From Nitrospira sp. (GTDB taxonomy: Bacteria; Nitrospirota; Nitrospiria; Nitrospirales; Nitrospiraceae): a DNA stretch of 46,479 bases. The stretch covers positions 1-46,479 of the forward strand of contig VGXG01000018.1 of the NCBI GenBank assembly GCA_016873395.1, given 5' to 3'. The notes below the pieces were generated by a model. The model searched no databases, was not told the DNA's origin, and saw only the letters and a list, made by a program, of their open reading frames with translations. Positions 9,859 through 18,567 of the stretch are shown in pieces. The translations under genes and the position numbers were made by a program. Within the stretch, counting starts at the first letter, position 1. Each line of letters starts with the position of its first letter.

Positions 9859-10965
9859 TCAGGTCCCCAGTGCGGCAGCCTTGGCCCGATCTGCCTTGAG
9901 GCCTTCCACAATCTCGTCCAGATCGCCGGCCAGCACCTGCTCCAGCCGGTGCAGGGTCAAGCCGATCCGATGGTCGGTCACGCGGTTCTGCGGAAAATTA
10001 TAGGTGCGGATCTTTTCGCTCCGCTCGCCGGTCCCCACCTGGGACTTGCGGCTCTGAGCAATCTCCGCCTCCTGCTTGGCTCGCTCTGCCTCCACGATAC
10101 GGGCCCGCAGCGTCCGCATCGCCTTGTTCCGGTTCTTGAGCTGCGACCGCTCGTCCTGACAGGTCACCACGACCCCCGTGGGAATGTGCGTGATCCGCAC
10201 CGCCGAATAGGTCGTGTTGACGCTCTGGCCGCCGGCCCCCGAGGAACAGAAGGTGTCGATCCGGAGATCCTTGGGATCAACCTGCACGTCGATCTCGTCC
10301 ACTTCGGGCATGACGGCGACCGTCACGGTGGAGGTGTGAATGCGCCCGCTGGCCTCGGTCGCCGGCACCCGCTGCACGCGGTGCACCCCGCTTTCGTGCT
10401 TGAAACGCCCGTACGCGCCCTTGCCCTCCATCAGCATGACCACTTCCTTGTATCCTCCGATGCCGGTCTCGCTGGCTTCCACCACCTCTACGCGCAGCTT
10501 CTTCCGCTCGGCGTATTTCAGGTACATCCGAAAGAGGTCCCCCGCAAACAGGGCCGCTTCCTCACCGCCTGTGCCGGCGCGAATCTCGACGAACGTATTT
10601 TTCTCGTCGCGGGGATCTTTGGGCACGAGGAGATCCTTGGCCTGCTCTTCCATCTCGCGCCGTCGCTCCTGCAGGCTGCGCGCTTCGTCCGTTGCCAGCC
10701 GCTGCAGCTCGGCCTCCAGACTCGGCTCCTTGAGCAACTGGGCCGTCTCGGCCAGCTGCCGCAGGAGTCCTTGATACTCGGCAAACAGGCGCGCGAGCCC
10801 TTCGATCTCGGTCCGCTCCTTGTTGAGCTTGTGCAGGAGGGCCGGCTGACTGAGGACAGACGGGTCGGTGAGCTGCAGGGTCAGCTCCTCGTAGCGATGC
10901 GCCACGCCCTCCCACTTCGAGAGCAGCGGCATCTCGTTCAGCTCGGCAGTCTGCGTGTCAGTCAC
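9859..10965 (-). CDS. prfA: Peptide chain release factor 1
   Basis: A 368-residue class I release factor for UAA and UAG. The GGQ loop ([17 protein letters not shown]) that triggers peptide release is intact, with the family's codon-recognition and anchoring domains around it. The annotated start is GTG at 10965; an in-frame ATG at 10932 (MPLLSKWEG) would give 357 residues, closer to the usual 360, so the true start is open. The start lies only about 30 bases after a terminator-like hairpin. Confidence 0.95.
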   Translation of the reverse strand: MTDTQTAELNEMPLLSKWEGVAHRYEELTLQLTDPSVLSQPALLHKLNKERTEIEGLARLFAEYQGLLRQLAETAQLLKEPSLEAELQRLATDEARSLQERRREMEEQAKDLLVPKDPRDEKNTFVEIRAGTGGEEAALFAGDLFRMYLKYAERKKLRVEVVEASETGIGGYKEVVMLMEGKGAYGRFKHESGVHRVQRVPATEASGRIHTSTVTVAVMPEVDEIDVQVDPKDLRIDTFCSSGAGGQSVNTTYSAVRITHIPTGVVVTCQDERSQLKNRNKAMRTLRARIVEAERAKQEAEIAQSRKSQVGTGERSEKIRTYNFPQNRVTDHRIGLTLHRLEQVLAGDLDEIVEGLKADRAKAAALGT

Positions 10966-10994
10966 GGCCTCTACTCGCCTGTTGTGTAAAGCCC

Positions 10995-11037
10995 AAAAAA
11001 CAAAGAACCCCGCCCCTCCTCGAGGCAGGGTTCTTTG
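10995..11037 (-). terminator. Intrinsic terminator or attenuator between rpmE and prfA
   Basis: Read on the minus strand, a stem CAAAGAACCC / GGGTTCTTTG with extra GC pairs inside (11037-11001) is followed by six T (11000-10995). It ends the rpmE transcript. Because prfA starts 30 bases further on, with little room for a promoter, it may instead be a leaky attenuator that lowers prfA-his expression relative to rpmE. Confidence 0.85.
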
Positions 11038-11055
11038 TGCAGTCCCAAGACGACC

Positions 11056-11259
11056 CTACTTTTTCTTGGAATATTTCTTTTTGAATCGCTCCACCCGCCC
11101 TTCAGTATCCACGATCTTCTGCGTGCCGGTAAAGAAGGGATGGCACCGCGAGCAGATGTCCACCTTGAAGTCCCCGACCGTGGAGCGGGTTTTGAATTTC
11201 GCCCCACAGGCGCAACTAATGGTGGCCTCAGCGTAGTCCGGATGAATGCCTTTTTTCAT
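11056..11259 (-). CDS. rpmE: 50S ribosomal protein bL31, zinc-binding form
   Basis: A 67-residue ribosomal protein. The cysteines in SCACGAKF (16 and 18) and [10 protein letters not shown] (37 and 40) give the zinc-binding C+ form. The C-terminus is very lysine-rich, as usual. Start ATG at 11259. It lies between rho and prfA, a commonly conserved order (rho-rpmE-prfA-prmC). Confidence 0.96.
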   Translation of the reverse strand: MKKGIHPDYAEATISCACGAKFKTRSTVGDFKVDICSRCHPFFTGTQKIVDTEGRVERFKKKYSKKK

Positions 11260-11270
11260 GATGACTCCGA

Positions 11271-11319
11271 GTTTTCAGTTTCTGCAACTCAGAACTACCA
11301 ACTCACCACTACCGACTTC
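11271..11319. repeat. Heptad array between rho and rpmE
   Basis: A single-arm array in 7-base phase: GTTTTCA, GTTTCTG, CAACTCA, GAACTAC, CAACTCA, CCACTAC, CGACTTC. No clear second inverted arm is seen, so this is a weaker member of the group. Confidence 0.55.
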
Positions 11320-11326
11320 CCTGGGA

Positions 11327-12577
11327 TTACCGGTTCATCGACTGGAGAAATTCCTGGTTGCTCTTGGTCCCGCCGATCTTGTCGATCAGAAACTCCATCG
11401 CTTCCATCGTTCCCAGCGGGCTGAGCACTTTTCTGAGAATCCACATCTTGTTCAGGCGATCCCGGTCCACCAGCAGCTCTTCCTTCCTGGTGCCGGACTG
11501 GCTGATGTCGATGGCAGGGAAGATCCGCTTGTCGGCCAGGCGGCGATCCAGGTGCACTTCCATGTTGCCGGTCCCCTTGAACTCTTCGAAAATCACATCG
11601 TCCATCCGGCTGCCGGTGTCCACCAGGGCTGTGGCCATGATGGTCAGGCTCCCGCCGTTCTCGATATTGCGGGCGGCGCCGAAAAACCGTTTGGGGCGCT
11701 GGAGCGCGTTGGAATCCAACCCGCCCGAGAGGACCTTGCCGCTGGGCGGCGCAATCGTATTGTACGCCCGGGCCAGCCGGGTGATGCTGTCCAGCAGAAT
11801 CACGACGTCCCGCTTGTGTTCAACCAGGCGCTTGGCTTTCTCCAGCACCATCTCCGCCACCTGGGCGTGGCGCTGAGCCGGCTCGTCGAACGTGGAGCTG
11901 ATGACTTCGGCCGCCTTGACCTGCCGCTGCCAGTCCGTCACCTCTTCGGGCCGCTCATCGATCAAGAGCACGATGAGCGTGACTTCGGGATGGTTCTTAA
12001 GGACCGCTCTGGCGATGGCTTGCAGCAACATGGTCTTGCCGGTCCTGGGCGCCGCGACGATCAAGCCCCGTTGCCCCTTGCCGATCGGGGTGACCAGTTC
12101 CATCACCCTGGTACAGTATTCCTCAGGATCGAATTCCAGGTTGATCCGCTCCTCGGGATAGAGCGGCGTCAGGTTGTCGAAGAGGATCTTGTCCCGGGCG
12201 ATCTCGGGGTCTTCCAAGTTGACCTTCTCGACCTTGAGCAGCGCGAAATAGCGCTCGCTTTCCTTCGGCGGGCGGATCTGGCCGGAGACGATATCGCCGG
12301 TCCTGAGGTTGAAACGCCGGATCTGCGACGGCGAAATGTAGATGTCGTCTGGGCCCGGGAGGTAGTTGGAATCCGGCGCCCGGAGGAACCCGAACCCGTC
12401 GGGCAATGTTTCCAGAACCCCCTCTCCGAAAATCACCCCGTTTTTTTCGGTCTGCGCCTGGAGGATGGCAAAGATCAATTCCTGCTTGCGCAGGTTGGGG
12501 GCGCCCTCGATCTTCAAATCCCGCGCCACTTCGTTGAGGTCGGCAATGGACTTCTGCTTGAGCTCGGCAAGATGCAT
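11327..12577 (-). CDS. rho: Transcription termination factor Rho
   Basis: A 416-residue hexameric RNA helicase. Seen are the N-terminal Rho helix domain ([18 protein letters not shown]), the RNA-binding cold-shock-like domain with GFGFLR, Walker A (AAPRTGKT), Walker B ([16 protein letters not shown]) and the C-terminal Q/R-loop region. Length matches E. coli Rho (419). ATG at 12577 is preceded by AAGGGAGAAG; an upstream in-frame ATG at 12595 lacks such support. A strong promoter match lies about 330 bases upstream, so rho seems to have a long leader, as in E. coli where rho is autoregulated by attenuation. Confidence 0.96.
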   Translation of the reverse strand: MHLAELKQKSIADLNEVARDLKIEGAPNLRKQELIFAILQAQTEKNGVIFGEGVLETLPDGFGFLRAPDSNYLPGPDDIYISPSQIRRFNLRTGDIVSGQIRPPKESERYFALLKVEKVNLEDPEIARDKILFDNLTPLYPEERINLEFDPEEYCTRVMELVTPIGKGQRGLIVAAPRTGKTMLLQAIARAVLKNHPEVTLIVLLIDERPEEVTDWQRQVKAAEVISSTFDEPAQRHAQVAEMVLEKAKRLVEHKRDVVILLDSITRLARAYNTIAPPSGKVLSGGLDSNALQRPKRFFGAARNIENGGSLTIMATALVDTGSRMDDVIFEEFKGTGNMEVHLDRRLADKRIFPAIDISQSGTRKEELLVDRDRLNKMWILRKVLSPLGTMEAMEFLIDKIGGTKSNQEFLQSMNR

Positions 12578-13040
12578 GGTCTTCTCCCTTAACATGATAT
12601 TCAATGGCTTCGCTGCCCACGGTGGGCGCGAAGTCCGGTGACGACGATACGGAGCAAGTCGTGCGACATGTCTCTTGTAAAGGTGATGGTACGTGCTCGG
12701 AGAGGGTGGCCCACGAAGGATGAGCTATCGGTGCCCTAAGGTCTCCATTGTTGATAACCCGTGTCTCCCGCTAACGCGTGGGCGGCACCACATTCGCCCC
12801 GTTCGACCCCCTGGTCCAGAACGACGGCTTGACTCGAGATCTGCTCCGGGAAGCTATGCTGGAGGTGGAAGCGTCTTGTGATCGTGTACCGGGAAGCTAG
12901 AATTACAGGATCATAATATCGGCCTGCGGTTTCTTTGTCAATATCTATTTTCCATCGAGCCAGCCGTCTCCCCGGCGGGCCGGCTCCCCTTCAGCAGAAC
13001 ATTGCGCAGCAGCCGCATCTATGCTACAACCCCAACCGGT
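12578..13040 (-). other. rho leader and divergent promoter region
   Basis: No gene is supported in this 463-base stretch. On the minus strand it should carry the rho 5' leader from about 12906 to 12578. On the plus strand a weak match TTGTGA-N16-TAGAAT (12876-12903) could serve the DUF2203 gene. A small plus-strand frame at 12693-12881 has no ribosome site or recognisable content. Confidence 0.6.
12913..12941 (-). promoter_or_regulatory. Sigma70-type promoter for rho
   Basis: On the minus strand: TTGACA (12941-12936), a 17-base spacer, then TATTAT (12918-12913). The -35 is perfect and the -10 has five of six consensus bases. The predicted start near 12906 gives a leader of about 330 bases before rho. 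Confidence 0.75.
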
Positions 13041-13457
13041 ATGGCACAACGTGAAGAAGGGCAAAATCTGGAGCGACTGTTTACCCTCACCGAGGCCAAT
13101 TGCCTCATTCCCCAGTTGCAAGAGCATTTAATCGCGGTCAAGCAGGCCAAAGCCGTCCTGCTTCGCACCAAGGACGAGGTCAAACGGGCCAGCGCGAAAG
13201 CCCAGTTGGGCGGGGGGAGCTCGGCCGGCCCGCACTACATCACCGCGCTTGAACAGGTCAGTGAAAACCTGCAGGCGATCCAGGAGCTGGGGGTGCTCGT
13301 CAAGGACCTCGACATTGGCCTCTGCGATTTCCCCCACATGCTCAACGGCCGAGTCGTGTACCTCTGTTGGAAGCTGGGCGAGACGGAAGTGCGGTGGTGG
13401 CACGAAATCAACAGCGGGTACACGGGCCGCCAGCCCCTCGGAAACGATCTGGACTAG
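13041..13457 (+). CDS. DUF2203-family protein
   Basis: A 138-residue soluble protein with FTLTEANCLIPQLQEHL at its N-terminus, a helical middle, and DIGLCDFPHMLNGRVVYLCWKLGETEVRWWHEINSGYTGRQPL at its C-terminus. That C-terminal run is characteristic of the DUF2203 family, whose function is unknown. ATG at 13041 is chosen because the conserved LFTLTEAN part follows at once; a TTG at 13002 is an alternative. It lies before a YciI-like gene. Confidence 0.82.
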   Translation: MAQREEGQNLERLFTLTEANCLIPQLQEHLIAVKQAKAVLLRTKDEVKRASAKAQLGGGSSAGPHYITALEQVSENLQAIQELGVLVKDLDIGLCDFPHMLNGRVVYLCWKLGETEVRWWHEINSGYTGRQPLGNDLD

Positions 13458-13507
13458 GGGGAATAAGCCCTGGGCTGGCTACAGACCGGCCCGCTTCTGA
13501 GCGGACG

Positions 13508-13795
13508 ATGAAATTTGTGATCCTCGGTTTCGATGGGCCCGAAGGCGCCGCGAGACGCAAGATTCACCGGCCAGCTCATTTGGCTCGCATGGACGCGTTG
13601 GACGCTCAGGGGCGTGTCGTGTTGGCCGGCCCGTTGACCGACAAGGCTGGCAGCCTGATCGTGATCGAGGCCGACTCGCTGGCGGAAGCCGAATCCTTCG
13701 CCCGGGAGGACCCCTATACCCTGCACGGGGTTTTCCAACGGGTGGAAGTCCATCCTTTTACGCAAGTGTATCCCCAAGAGAACCCCCCCTCGTAA
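13508..13795 (+). CDS. YciI-like protein
   Basis: A 95-residue protein with the YCII-related fold: MKFVILGFDGP, a central RPAHLARMDALDAQGRVVLAGPLTD, then SLIVIEADSLAEAESFAREDPYTLHGVFQRVEVHPF. The conserved histidine and aspartate thought to form the family's putative active site are in RPAHL and REDPY. Substrate unknown. ATG at 13508 has only a weak upstream site. It lies 50 bases after the DUF2203 gene in the same direction. Confidence 0.88.
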   Translation: MKFVILGFDGPEGAARRKIHRPAHLARMDALDAQGRVVLAGPLTDKAGSLIVIEADSLAEAESFAREDPYTLHGVFQRVEVHPFTQVYPQENPPS

Positions 13796-13919
13796 AGCAG
13801 GAACCGATCTGCCGGCTCCTCGTTCGGAGGAACGGGCCCTCACCGCGAACTTCGTTCAGCCAACACCGCACACAATCTCTTGCATTGCCTGATCTCAGCC
13901 GACGCGTTATAGTAAATCT

Positions 13920-15200
13920 ATGCGCCCTCGCTTGTTCCCAGCCTGCCTGATCGTCGCGATCGCCGGCCCGATCCTGTCTCTCTTGGCCCCCGATCATGCC
14001 GGTGCGCAGGACACCAAAGTGATCGTGGCAGAAGGCGCCTGCGTCATGGGCGATTCCGATACGCTGGCCGGAGCGGAAGAGAACGCCTTGCTGCGAGCCA
14101 AGCGCAAGGCCGTCGAAGAGGCAGGGGTCTACATCGAGGCTTCCTCAACGGACATCGAGACCCAGGCCGGCAGCACCCCATCGCACCTGAACCAGCTGAG
14201 CGTACGGACCATCGCCGCTGCCGTCACGGAGACCGAAATCCTGGACAAGCGACGCTCACTGGAAGGGGACCGTCCGGCGTTTTACGTGAAGATCAAAGCC
14301 ACCGTCCACCTGGGCATGCTGGCCGAGGCGGTCAAACGGCTGAAGTCCGACGAGCAGCTGGCCACCCACCACCGTCAGCTCCAGACCGAAAACAGCCAAC
14401 TCAAGACCGAGCTGAAGGGCCTGCGCGAACAGTTGCAGACATCAGCCAAGGCTCAACGGGAACCAGCCGCCGCGCTGAAAGGTCGGCGGACCGCCGTCGA
14501 GTTGGCACGGACGGCCGTGAAATCGCGCAGCCTCCCGGAGAAAATCGACCTGGCCGCCCGCGCTATGACCGCCGACCCACTCTACGTCGACCCCTATATC
14601 ATCCGAGGACAAACTTATCTCCGGATCGCTTCCCTGACATTTTCCAAAAAAGGCGGCCGCTCTGAACTCGACCCCTATGTAGCGCAGGCAATCACGGATT
14701 TCGACCAGGCGCTCACGCTCGACCCTTCCAGCACCTGGGCGCTGTTGGGCAGGGGCGATGCGTTCACCTGGCAGAAAAAACTCCAGGAGGCGGCCGGAGA
14801 TTACGAGCGGATCCTCAGGCTCGATCCTCTGTTCGACGTTGCACGGCAGCGACTCATCGCCCTCTCCACCACCATCGCCAAGAAACAGACCGCCGCTAGG
14901 CAGTGGCGCCAGGCCCTGGCCACCCTGAGCCGTATCCTGGAGAATGCGCCTCATCAGAACTGGGCCGCTCAAGAAAAGGACGCCTTGCTGCTGCGGGCCC
15001 ATGTCTACGAGCAACTCGGCGACCAGGATCGTGCAGTCGCCGACCTCAGCACGGTCATCCAAGTGGACCCTGCCAACACGAAGGCCTTGGTCCTGCGGGC
15101 CCGACATTACCAGAAGCTGCGGCAAGGCCGGCTGGCAAAAGAAGATTTCGAACAGGCCTGCGCGATGGGAACAGAAGAAGCCTGCACAGAATTGCGCTAG
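13920..15200 (+). CDS. Exported TPR-repeat protein
   Basis: A 426-residue protein with a signal peptide (residues 1-30, cut near AGAQD). Residues 31-145 resemble the N-terminal domain of FlgT/LPP20-like envelope proteins (ALLRAKRKAVEEAGVYIEA and a later TIAAAVTETEIL). A short coiled coil follows (about 148-175, QLQTENSQLKTELKGLREQL). The C-terminal half has TPR-like repeats around DFDQALTLDPSSTWALLGRGDA, DYERILRLDPLF and DLSTVIQVDPANTKALVLRARHY. It is likely periplasmic and works through protein contacts. The exact role is unknown, and no operon partner is evident. Confidence 0.85.
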   Translation: MRPRLFPACLIVAIAGPILSLLAPDHAGAQDTKVIVAEGACVMGDSDTLAGAEENALLRAKRKAVEEAGVYIEASSTDIETQAGSTPSHLNQLSVRTIAAAVTETEILDKRRSLEGDRPAFYVKIKATVHLGMLAEAVKRLKSDEQLATHHRQLQTENSQLKTELKGLREQLQTSAKAQREPAAALKGRRTAVELARTAVKSRSLPEKIDLAARAMTADPLYVDPYIIRGQTYLRIASLTFSKKGGRSELDPYVAQAITDFDQALTLDPSSTWALLGRGDAFTWQKKLQEAAGDYERILRLDPLFDVARQRLIALSTTIAKKQTAARQWRQALATLSRILENAPHQNWAAQEKDALLLRAHVYEQLGDQDRAVADLSTVIQVDPANTKALVLRARHYQKLRQGRLAKEDFEQACAMGTEEACTELR

Positions 15201-15224
15201 AAATCAACTTGTTAGATATGCATC

Positions 15225-15249
15225 GAGCGGTTTCTTAATCGGACCGCTC
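15225..15249 (+). terminator. Possible terminator hairpin after the TPR gene
   Basis: GAGCGGT (15225-15231) and ACCGCTC (15243-15249) form a 7-base-pair stem with an 11-base loop 25 bases after the stop. There is no T-run, so it would be Rho-dependent or merely a 3' stabilising hairpin. Confidence 0.4.
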
Positions 15250-15365
15250 CCGACGATAGATCGCCACCTGGCGACAGCCCCGGCATGTTGTCGGACTTCG
15301 CGGTTCTCCCACATTCTGCAGGGCGAGAGAAGGCGGAACCAACCTCAACTCCCTGCTTCTTCTCG

Positions 15366-15395
15366 TTGACATCCGATACGATCGCCAGCTATACT
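15366..15395 (+). promoter_or_regulatory. Sigma70-type promoter for the oxidoreductase operon
   Basis: TTGACA (15366-15371), an 18-base spacer, TATACT (15390-15395). The -35 is perfect and the -10 is five of six. It would start transcription near 15402, about 215 bases before the first gene. Confidence 0.7.
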
Positions 15396-15401
15396 CGGTC
15401 A

Positions 15402-15618
15402 CCTCAAGTGGGCGTGAGATTTGATGATTGTTCCGCTGAACGCTTAGCTCAAAAGGCCTAGATGGTTACCCTGCCATAGCCCATAATTTCATGTGGGTGG
15501 GCCTTCTGCCGGCTTGCATAAATGGGGAGACAAGCATAGAGTGTGGACAGTCCGTTTGTAGGTCTTTTTTTCAATCTGGCTTCATAGGGCCCGGAAGGCG
15601 CGGAGGGAGCCGAAAAGA
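15402..15618 (+). other. Long leader of the oxidoreductase operon
   Basis: With the TPR 3' region this makes a 418-base gap without a gene (15201-15618). The leader has an AAGGCC/GGCCTT pair (about 15454 and 15500), a GCTTG/CAAGC pair around 15515-15535, and a run of eight T at about 15566-15573 after a GGACaGTCC hairpin. It could be an attenuator or a small RNA ending at the T-run. No known riboswitch is recognised. Confidence 0.45.
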
Positions 15619-16254
15619 ATGAGTCAATACAGAGTGTTGCCTGGCCCGGAGCATTTCCTTCCTCCGGCGGCGGCCTCCATGGGAATTCGGTTGCCCAATC
15701 CCGGGGAAGGTCATATCAACGGTGTCATCGTACCAGAGGAGCAGGCCTACGAAGAGGCTGCGCGCCAGTTCTTGATGGCCAAGGTCCCTACGATTTTCCC
15801 CGGTCCTCTGGTTCTGTGGGCTTGGAACGAGAAGGCGGCGAAAAAGGCGACGGCGATCAAGCATCTGTACGAAACGCTCAAGGAATGCGTTACCCCGCAG
15901 CAGCAGGCCATGCTCATCCCGATGCCCGACTACCGGCCGAAGTATCCCAAAATCAATCCTGAAGTCGAAATCAATCCGAATCACCCGAACCTGACGATCT
16001 GGCACAACAAGATCGACTGCTGTATGTTCGTGGGGGTCCATTGCCACCAAGCCAATCTCTCGTTGAAGATCATCCGCGGTGGCACCTCTTGCTACACGAT
16101 TGCGATGTGCGCGCAGGCGGGACATGAGGATGCCATGCTCTCGTTCCGCGACGCGTCGGTGGAAAAGATCATGAAGCTGGCGGAATGGGTGCGCAAGCTG
16201 AAGGGGTCCGTGACGGTGTCGCAGTTCGTGTCCAAGAGCGGGTCCTCAAACTGA
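15619..16254 (+). CDS. 2-oxoacid:ferredoxin oxidoreductase, small accessory subunit (CO-dehydrogenase beta-like)
   Basis: A 211-residue protein, first of five co-directional genes. It has no iron-sulfur or TPP motif. The region GPLVLWAWNEKAAKKATAIKHLYETL and the IDCCMFVGVHCHQANLSLKII run, with paired cysteines, match the fifth (epsilon-type) subunit that accompanies five-subunit pyruvate or 2-oxoglutarate:ferredoxin oxidoreductases of reductive TCA cycle bacteria, often annotated as CO dehydrogenase beta subunit family. Its role in the complex is not established. It is followed by the alpha, beta, gamma and ferredoxin subunits. Confidence 0.75.
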   Translation: MSQYRVLPGPEHFLPPAAASMGIRLPNPGEGHINGVIVPEEQAYEEAARQFLMAKVPTIFPGPLVLWAWNEKAAKKATAIKHLYETLKECVTPQQQAMLIPMPDYRPKYPKINPEVEINPNHPNLTIWHNKIDCCMFVGVHCHQANLSLKIIRGGTSCYTIAMCAQAGHEDAMLSFRDASVEKIMKLAEWVRKLKGSVTVSQFVSKSGSSN

Positions 16255-16335
16255 CCTGCTGAAGGGTTCCTGAGCCAATGTATTGTATTGCCGCCGCAGC
16301 TTGCTGCGGGGCCTACTCATAAGGAGGCCGGGTCC

Positions 16336-17544
16336 ATGGAAACCACTTCTCTCATCGGGACGAAAAATAAAAAGGGGCAGGTCATCACGGACGTGCGCCA
16401 CATGATGTTTGAAGCGCCTCGCACCCCGTCCTTTTACACGGGCAGCGAGGTGATCAAGGAAGCAATCCGGCGTGCCAACGTGGATGTCATGATCGCCTAC
16501 CCCATCACGCCGCAGAGCGAGGCTGCCGCGCTGATCGGCGAGCTGTTTGCGGAAGGGTACATCAAGGAGTACTTCCGGGGCGAGAGCGAGTTCGCGGTGA
16601 TGTCCCAGTGCGCCGGCGCAGCCTTCGGAGGCGCACGGGTTTTCACGACGACCGCTGGACCTGGCACGATGCGGGCCATGGAGAATTTCCCCATGTGGGC
16701 CGGCGCCAGGTTGCCGATTCAGATGATCGTGACCTGTCGCGGCATTAACTCCCCCTTGTCCATCCAGCCCGACACCCTGGAGATTTCGTATCTGATCCAA
16801 ACCGGCATGCTGGTTTGGCACGCAGAGACCGCGCAGGACTTCTATGACTGGATCCTGAAGGGCTACATGGTCTCGGAGGAACCGGACGTGCACCTACCCC
16901 TGGCGCTCTGCTGCGACGGCTTCTTCGTGACCCACACGAAGGACGTGGTGAACCTCACGCCAGCGGACATGTGCTTGCCACCGTATGATCCCTACCGATC
17001 GCCGGTGCCCTGCATGGACATGGAGTGTCCTCCGGTCCGGATGATGCGGGACCCCTTCGTGATGAAGAGCAATTACATCAGCTACGCGACGCACGCCTCC
17101 TGGCAGCAGGAAGTCTGGGCGGCGGTGGAGCGGTCTAGGAAGCACACGATCGCATGGCTGGATGGGCTGATCGAGACCGAGAACACCGACGCCGACATCC
17201 TCATCGTCTCGTCCGGCACCGCCGTATCGCAGGGACGGGAAGCCATCCGCCTGTTGGCCGATGAAGGCATTCGCGTCGGCCTTGTAAAGATCAAGACTAT
17301 CCGGCCCTGGCCCTGGCAGGAGATCCGCGAAGCCACCAAGAACGCCAAGCACATCATTGTGCCGGAGTTCAACGTGGCCGGCTGGCTTGCCCGGGAAATC
17401 AAGGCAAGCATCCCGGACAGCGACCGCGTCGTGGCTGCCCCGCACGTCTGCGGCGGGATGACCATGCCGCCGGAGATCATCGTGTCGGAGATTAAGAATG
17501 TGCTCGGCATGCGGGACCATGCCCTGGCCGGACGCGGGAGCTGA
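16336..17544 (+). CDS. porA: 2-oxoacid:ferredoxin oxidoreductase, alpha subunit
   Basis: A 402-residue alpha subunit (pyrimidine-binding domain plus C-terminal transketolase-like domain). Seen are MIAYPITPQSEAAALIGELFAEG, the family's PITPQS motif, and GARVFTTTAGPGTMRAMENF, then SSGTAVSQGREAIRLLADEG in the C-terminal domain. ATG at 16336 has AAGGAGG upstream. The complex reductively carboxylates acetyl-CoA to pyruvate or succinyl-CoA to 2-oxoglutarate with ferredoxin; sequence alone does not say which, so the symbol is provisional. Confidence 0.88.
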   Translation: METTSLIGTKNKKGQVITDVRHMMFEAPRTPSFYTGSEVIKEAIRRANVDVMIAYPITPQSEAAALIGELFAEGYIKEYFRGESEFAVMSQCAGAAFGGARVFTTTAGPGTMRAMENFPMWAGARLPIQMIVTCRGINSPLSIQPDTLEISYLIQTGMLVWHAETAQDFYDWILKGYMVSEEPDVHLPLALCCDGFFVTHTKDVVNLTPADMCLPPYDPYRSPVPCMDMECPPVRMMRDPFVMKSNYISYATHASWQQEVWAAVERSRKHTIAWLDGLIETENTDADILIVSSGTAVSQGREAIRLLADEGIRVGLVKIKTIRPWPWQEIREATKNAKHIIVPEFNVAGWLAREIKASIPDSDRVVAAPHVCGGMTMPPEIIVSEIKNVLGMRDHALAGRGS

Positions 17545-17623
17545 GCGGTACGAGACAAGGAACGGTCCACCCAAACGATACTGGCGATACTGGCGAGAGA
17601 CAGCAGCCTGAGAGGAGGCTTTC

Positions 17624-18532
17624 ATGAGCAAAGAGCGGATAAAAATCGCGCCTGAGTTCTTCGAGATCATGCCGCCCGAGTACCAGGACCTGGTCAACCG
17701 GGCGACATACGGCAAAGAAGACCGGGGCTGGAAGGATATCGGAACGGCGAAGGAACTGATCGAGGAACATTCGCTCTGCGCTGGGTGTCCGGAGTCCATG
17801 GCCTTCCGCTACATCCTGGCCTCTCTGCCGAACCCGGAAGATACCGTCATGGTGGGATCCACCGGCTGCACCAGCCTGGTCTTCCCCCACGTCGCTGTGC
17901 ACAACATCCACTCGCTGTTCGGGAACCAGAACGCGATCGCCTCGGGCCTCAAGCGCGCGCTCACCGTGCGCTTCCCTGGCCGGATCAAGGACGTGGTGGT
18001 GCTGGCCGGAGATGGGGCCACGGTGGACATCGGCCTGGACATGACCTTGCAGGCCTGGTTCCGCCAGGAGAAGTTCACCACGATCTGCTTCGACAACGAG
18101 CTGTACGCCAACACCGGCGGCCAGGAGAGCGGCTTGATGCAGAAGGGCTTCGTGGCCAAGATGGCACCGGTCGGCAAGATGTTCGAGAAAGTACGCCTGC
18201 CCGAGATCGCCCGTGAGTCCGGCTGCCACTATGTTGTGAATTGCACGGTCAGCAAGCCGTCCCTCGTGGAAAAGGTCATCAGGAACGCGGTCCACGTGGC
18301 CCGTGAGATCGGCCCGACCTATCTCCAGCTCTACACCCCCTGCATTCTGGAGATCGGCAAGAACAGCATGGAAGGCCTCCAGGAAATGCGGGATTCGGAG
18401 AAGCCAACCGAGCGCTTCGCCTACAAGGAGTACATCAGCGAGCCGGCCAAGCAATTGCTCGCAGAGATCGCCGCTAAGGAGAAGGAAAAGAAGGCCGCGG
18501 CCAAGGAACAGTTGGCGGCTCAGCAGGCCTAA
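17624..18532 (+). CDS. porB: 2-oxoacid:ferredoxin oxidoreductase, beta subunit (TPP-binding)
   Basis: A 302-residue beta subunit. The TPP motif is clear: VVLAGDGATVDIGLD followed by TICFDNELYANTGGQ. An early HSLCAGCPESMAFRY and VGSTGCTSL carry cysteines that bind the proximal 4Fe-4S cluster. ATG at 17624 with AGGAGG. The C-terminus is a lysine/alanine-rich tail (EKEKKAAAKEQLAAQQA). With the alpha subunit it forms the catalytic core. Confidence 0.93.
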   Translation: MSKERIKIAPEFFEIMPPEYQDLVNRATYGKEDRGWKDIGTAKELIEEHSLCAGCPESMAFRYILASLPNPEDTVMVGSTGCTSLVFPHVAVHNIHSLFGNQNAIASGLKRALTVRFPGRIKDVVVLAGDGATVDIGLDMTLQAWFRQEKFTTICFDNELYANTGGQESGLMQKGFVAKMAPVGKMFEKVRLPEIARESGCHYVVNCTVSKPSLVEKVIRNAVHVAREIGPTYLQLYTPCILEIGKNSMEGLQEMRDSEKPTERFAYKEYISEPAKQLLAEIAAKEKEKKAAAKEQLAAQQA

Positions 18533-18567
18533 GATATGGACGCAGCGCAGCGCAGGAGGCAGCACGC

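Noticed and set aside
11246-12592. Long plus-strand frame of 448 codons opposite rho
   Set aside because: Antisense shadow of rho, with no recognisable domain.
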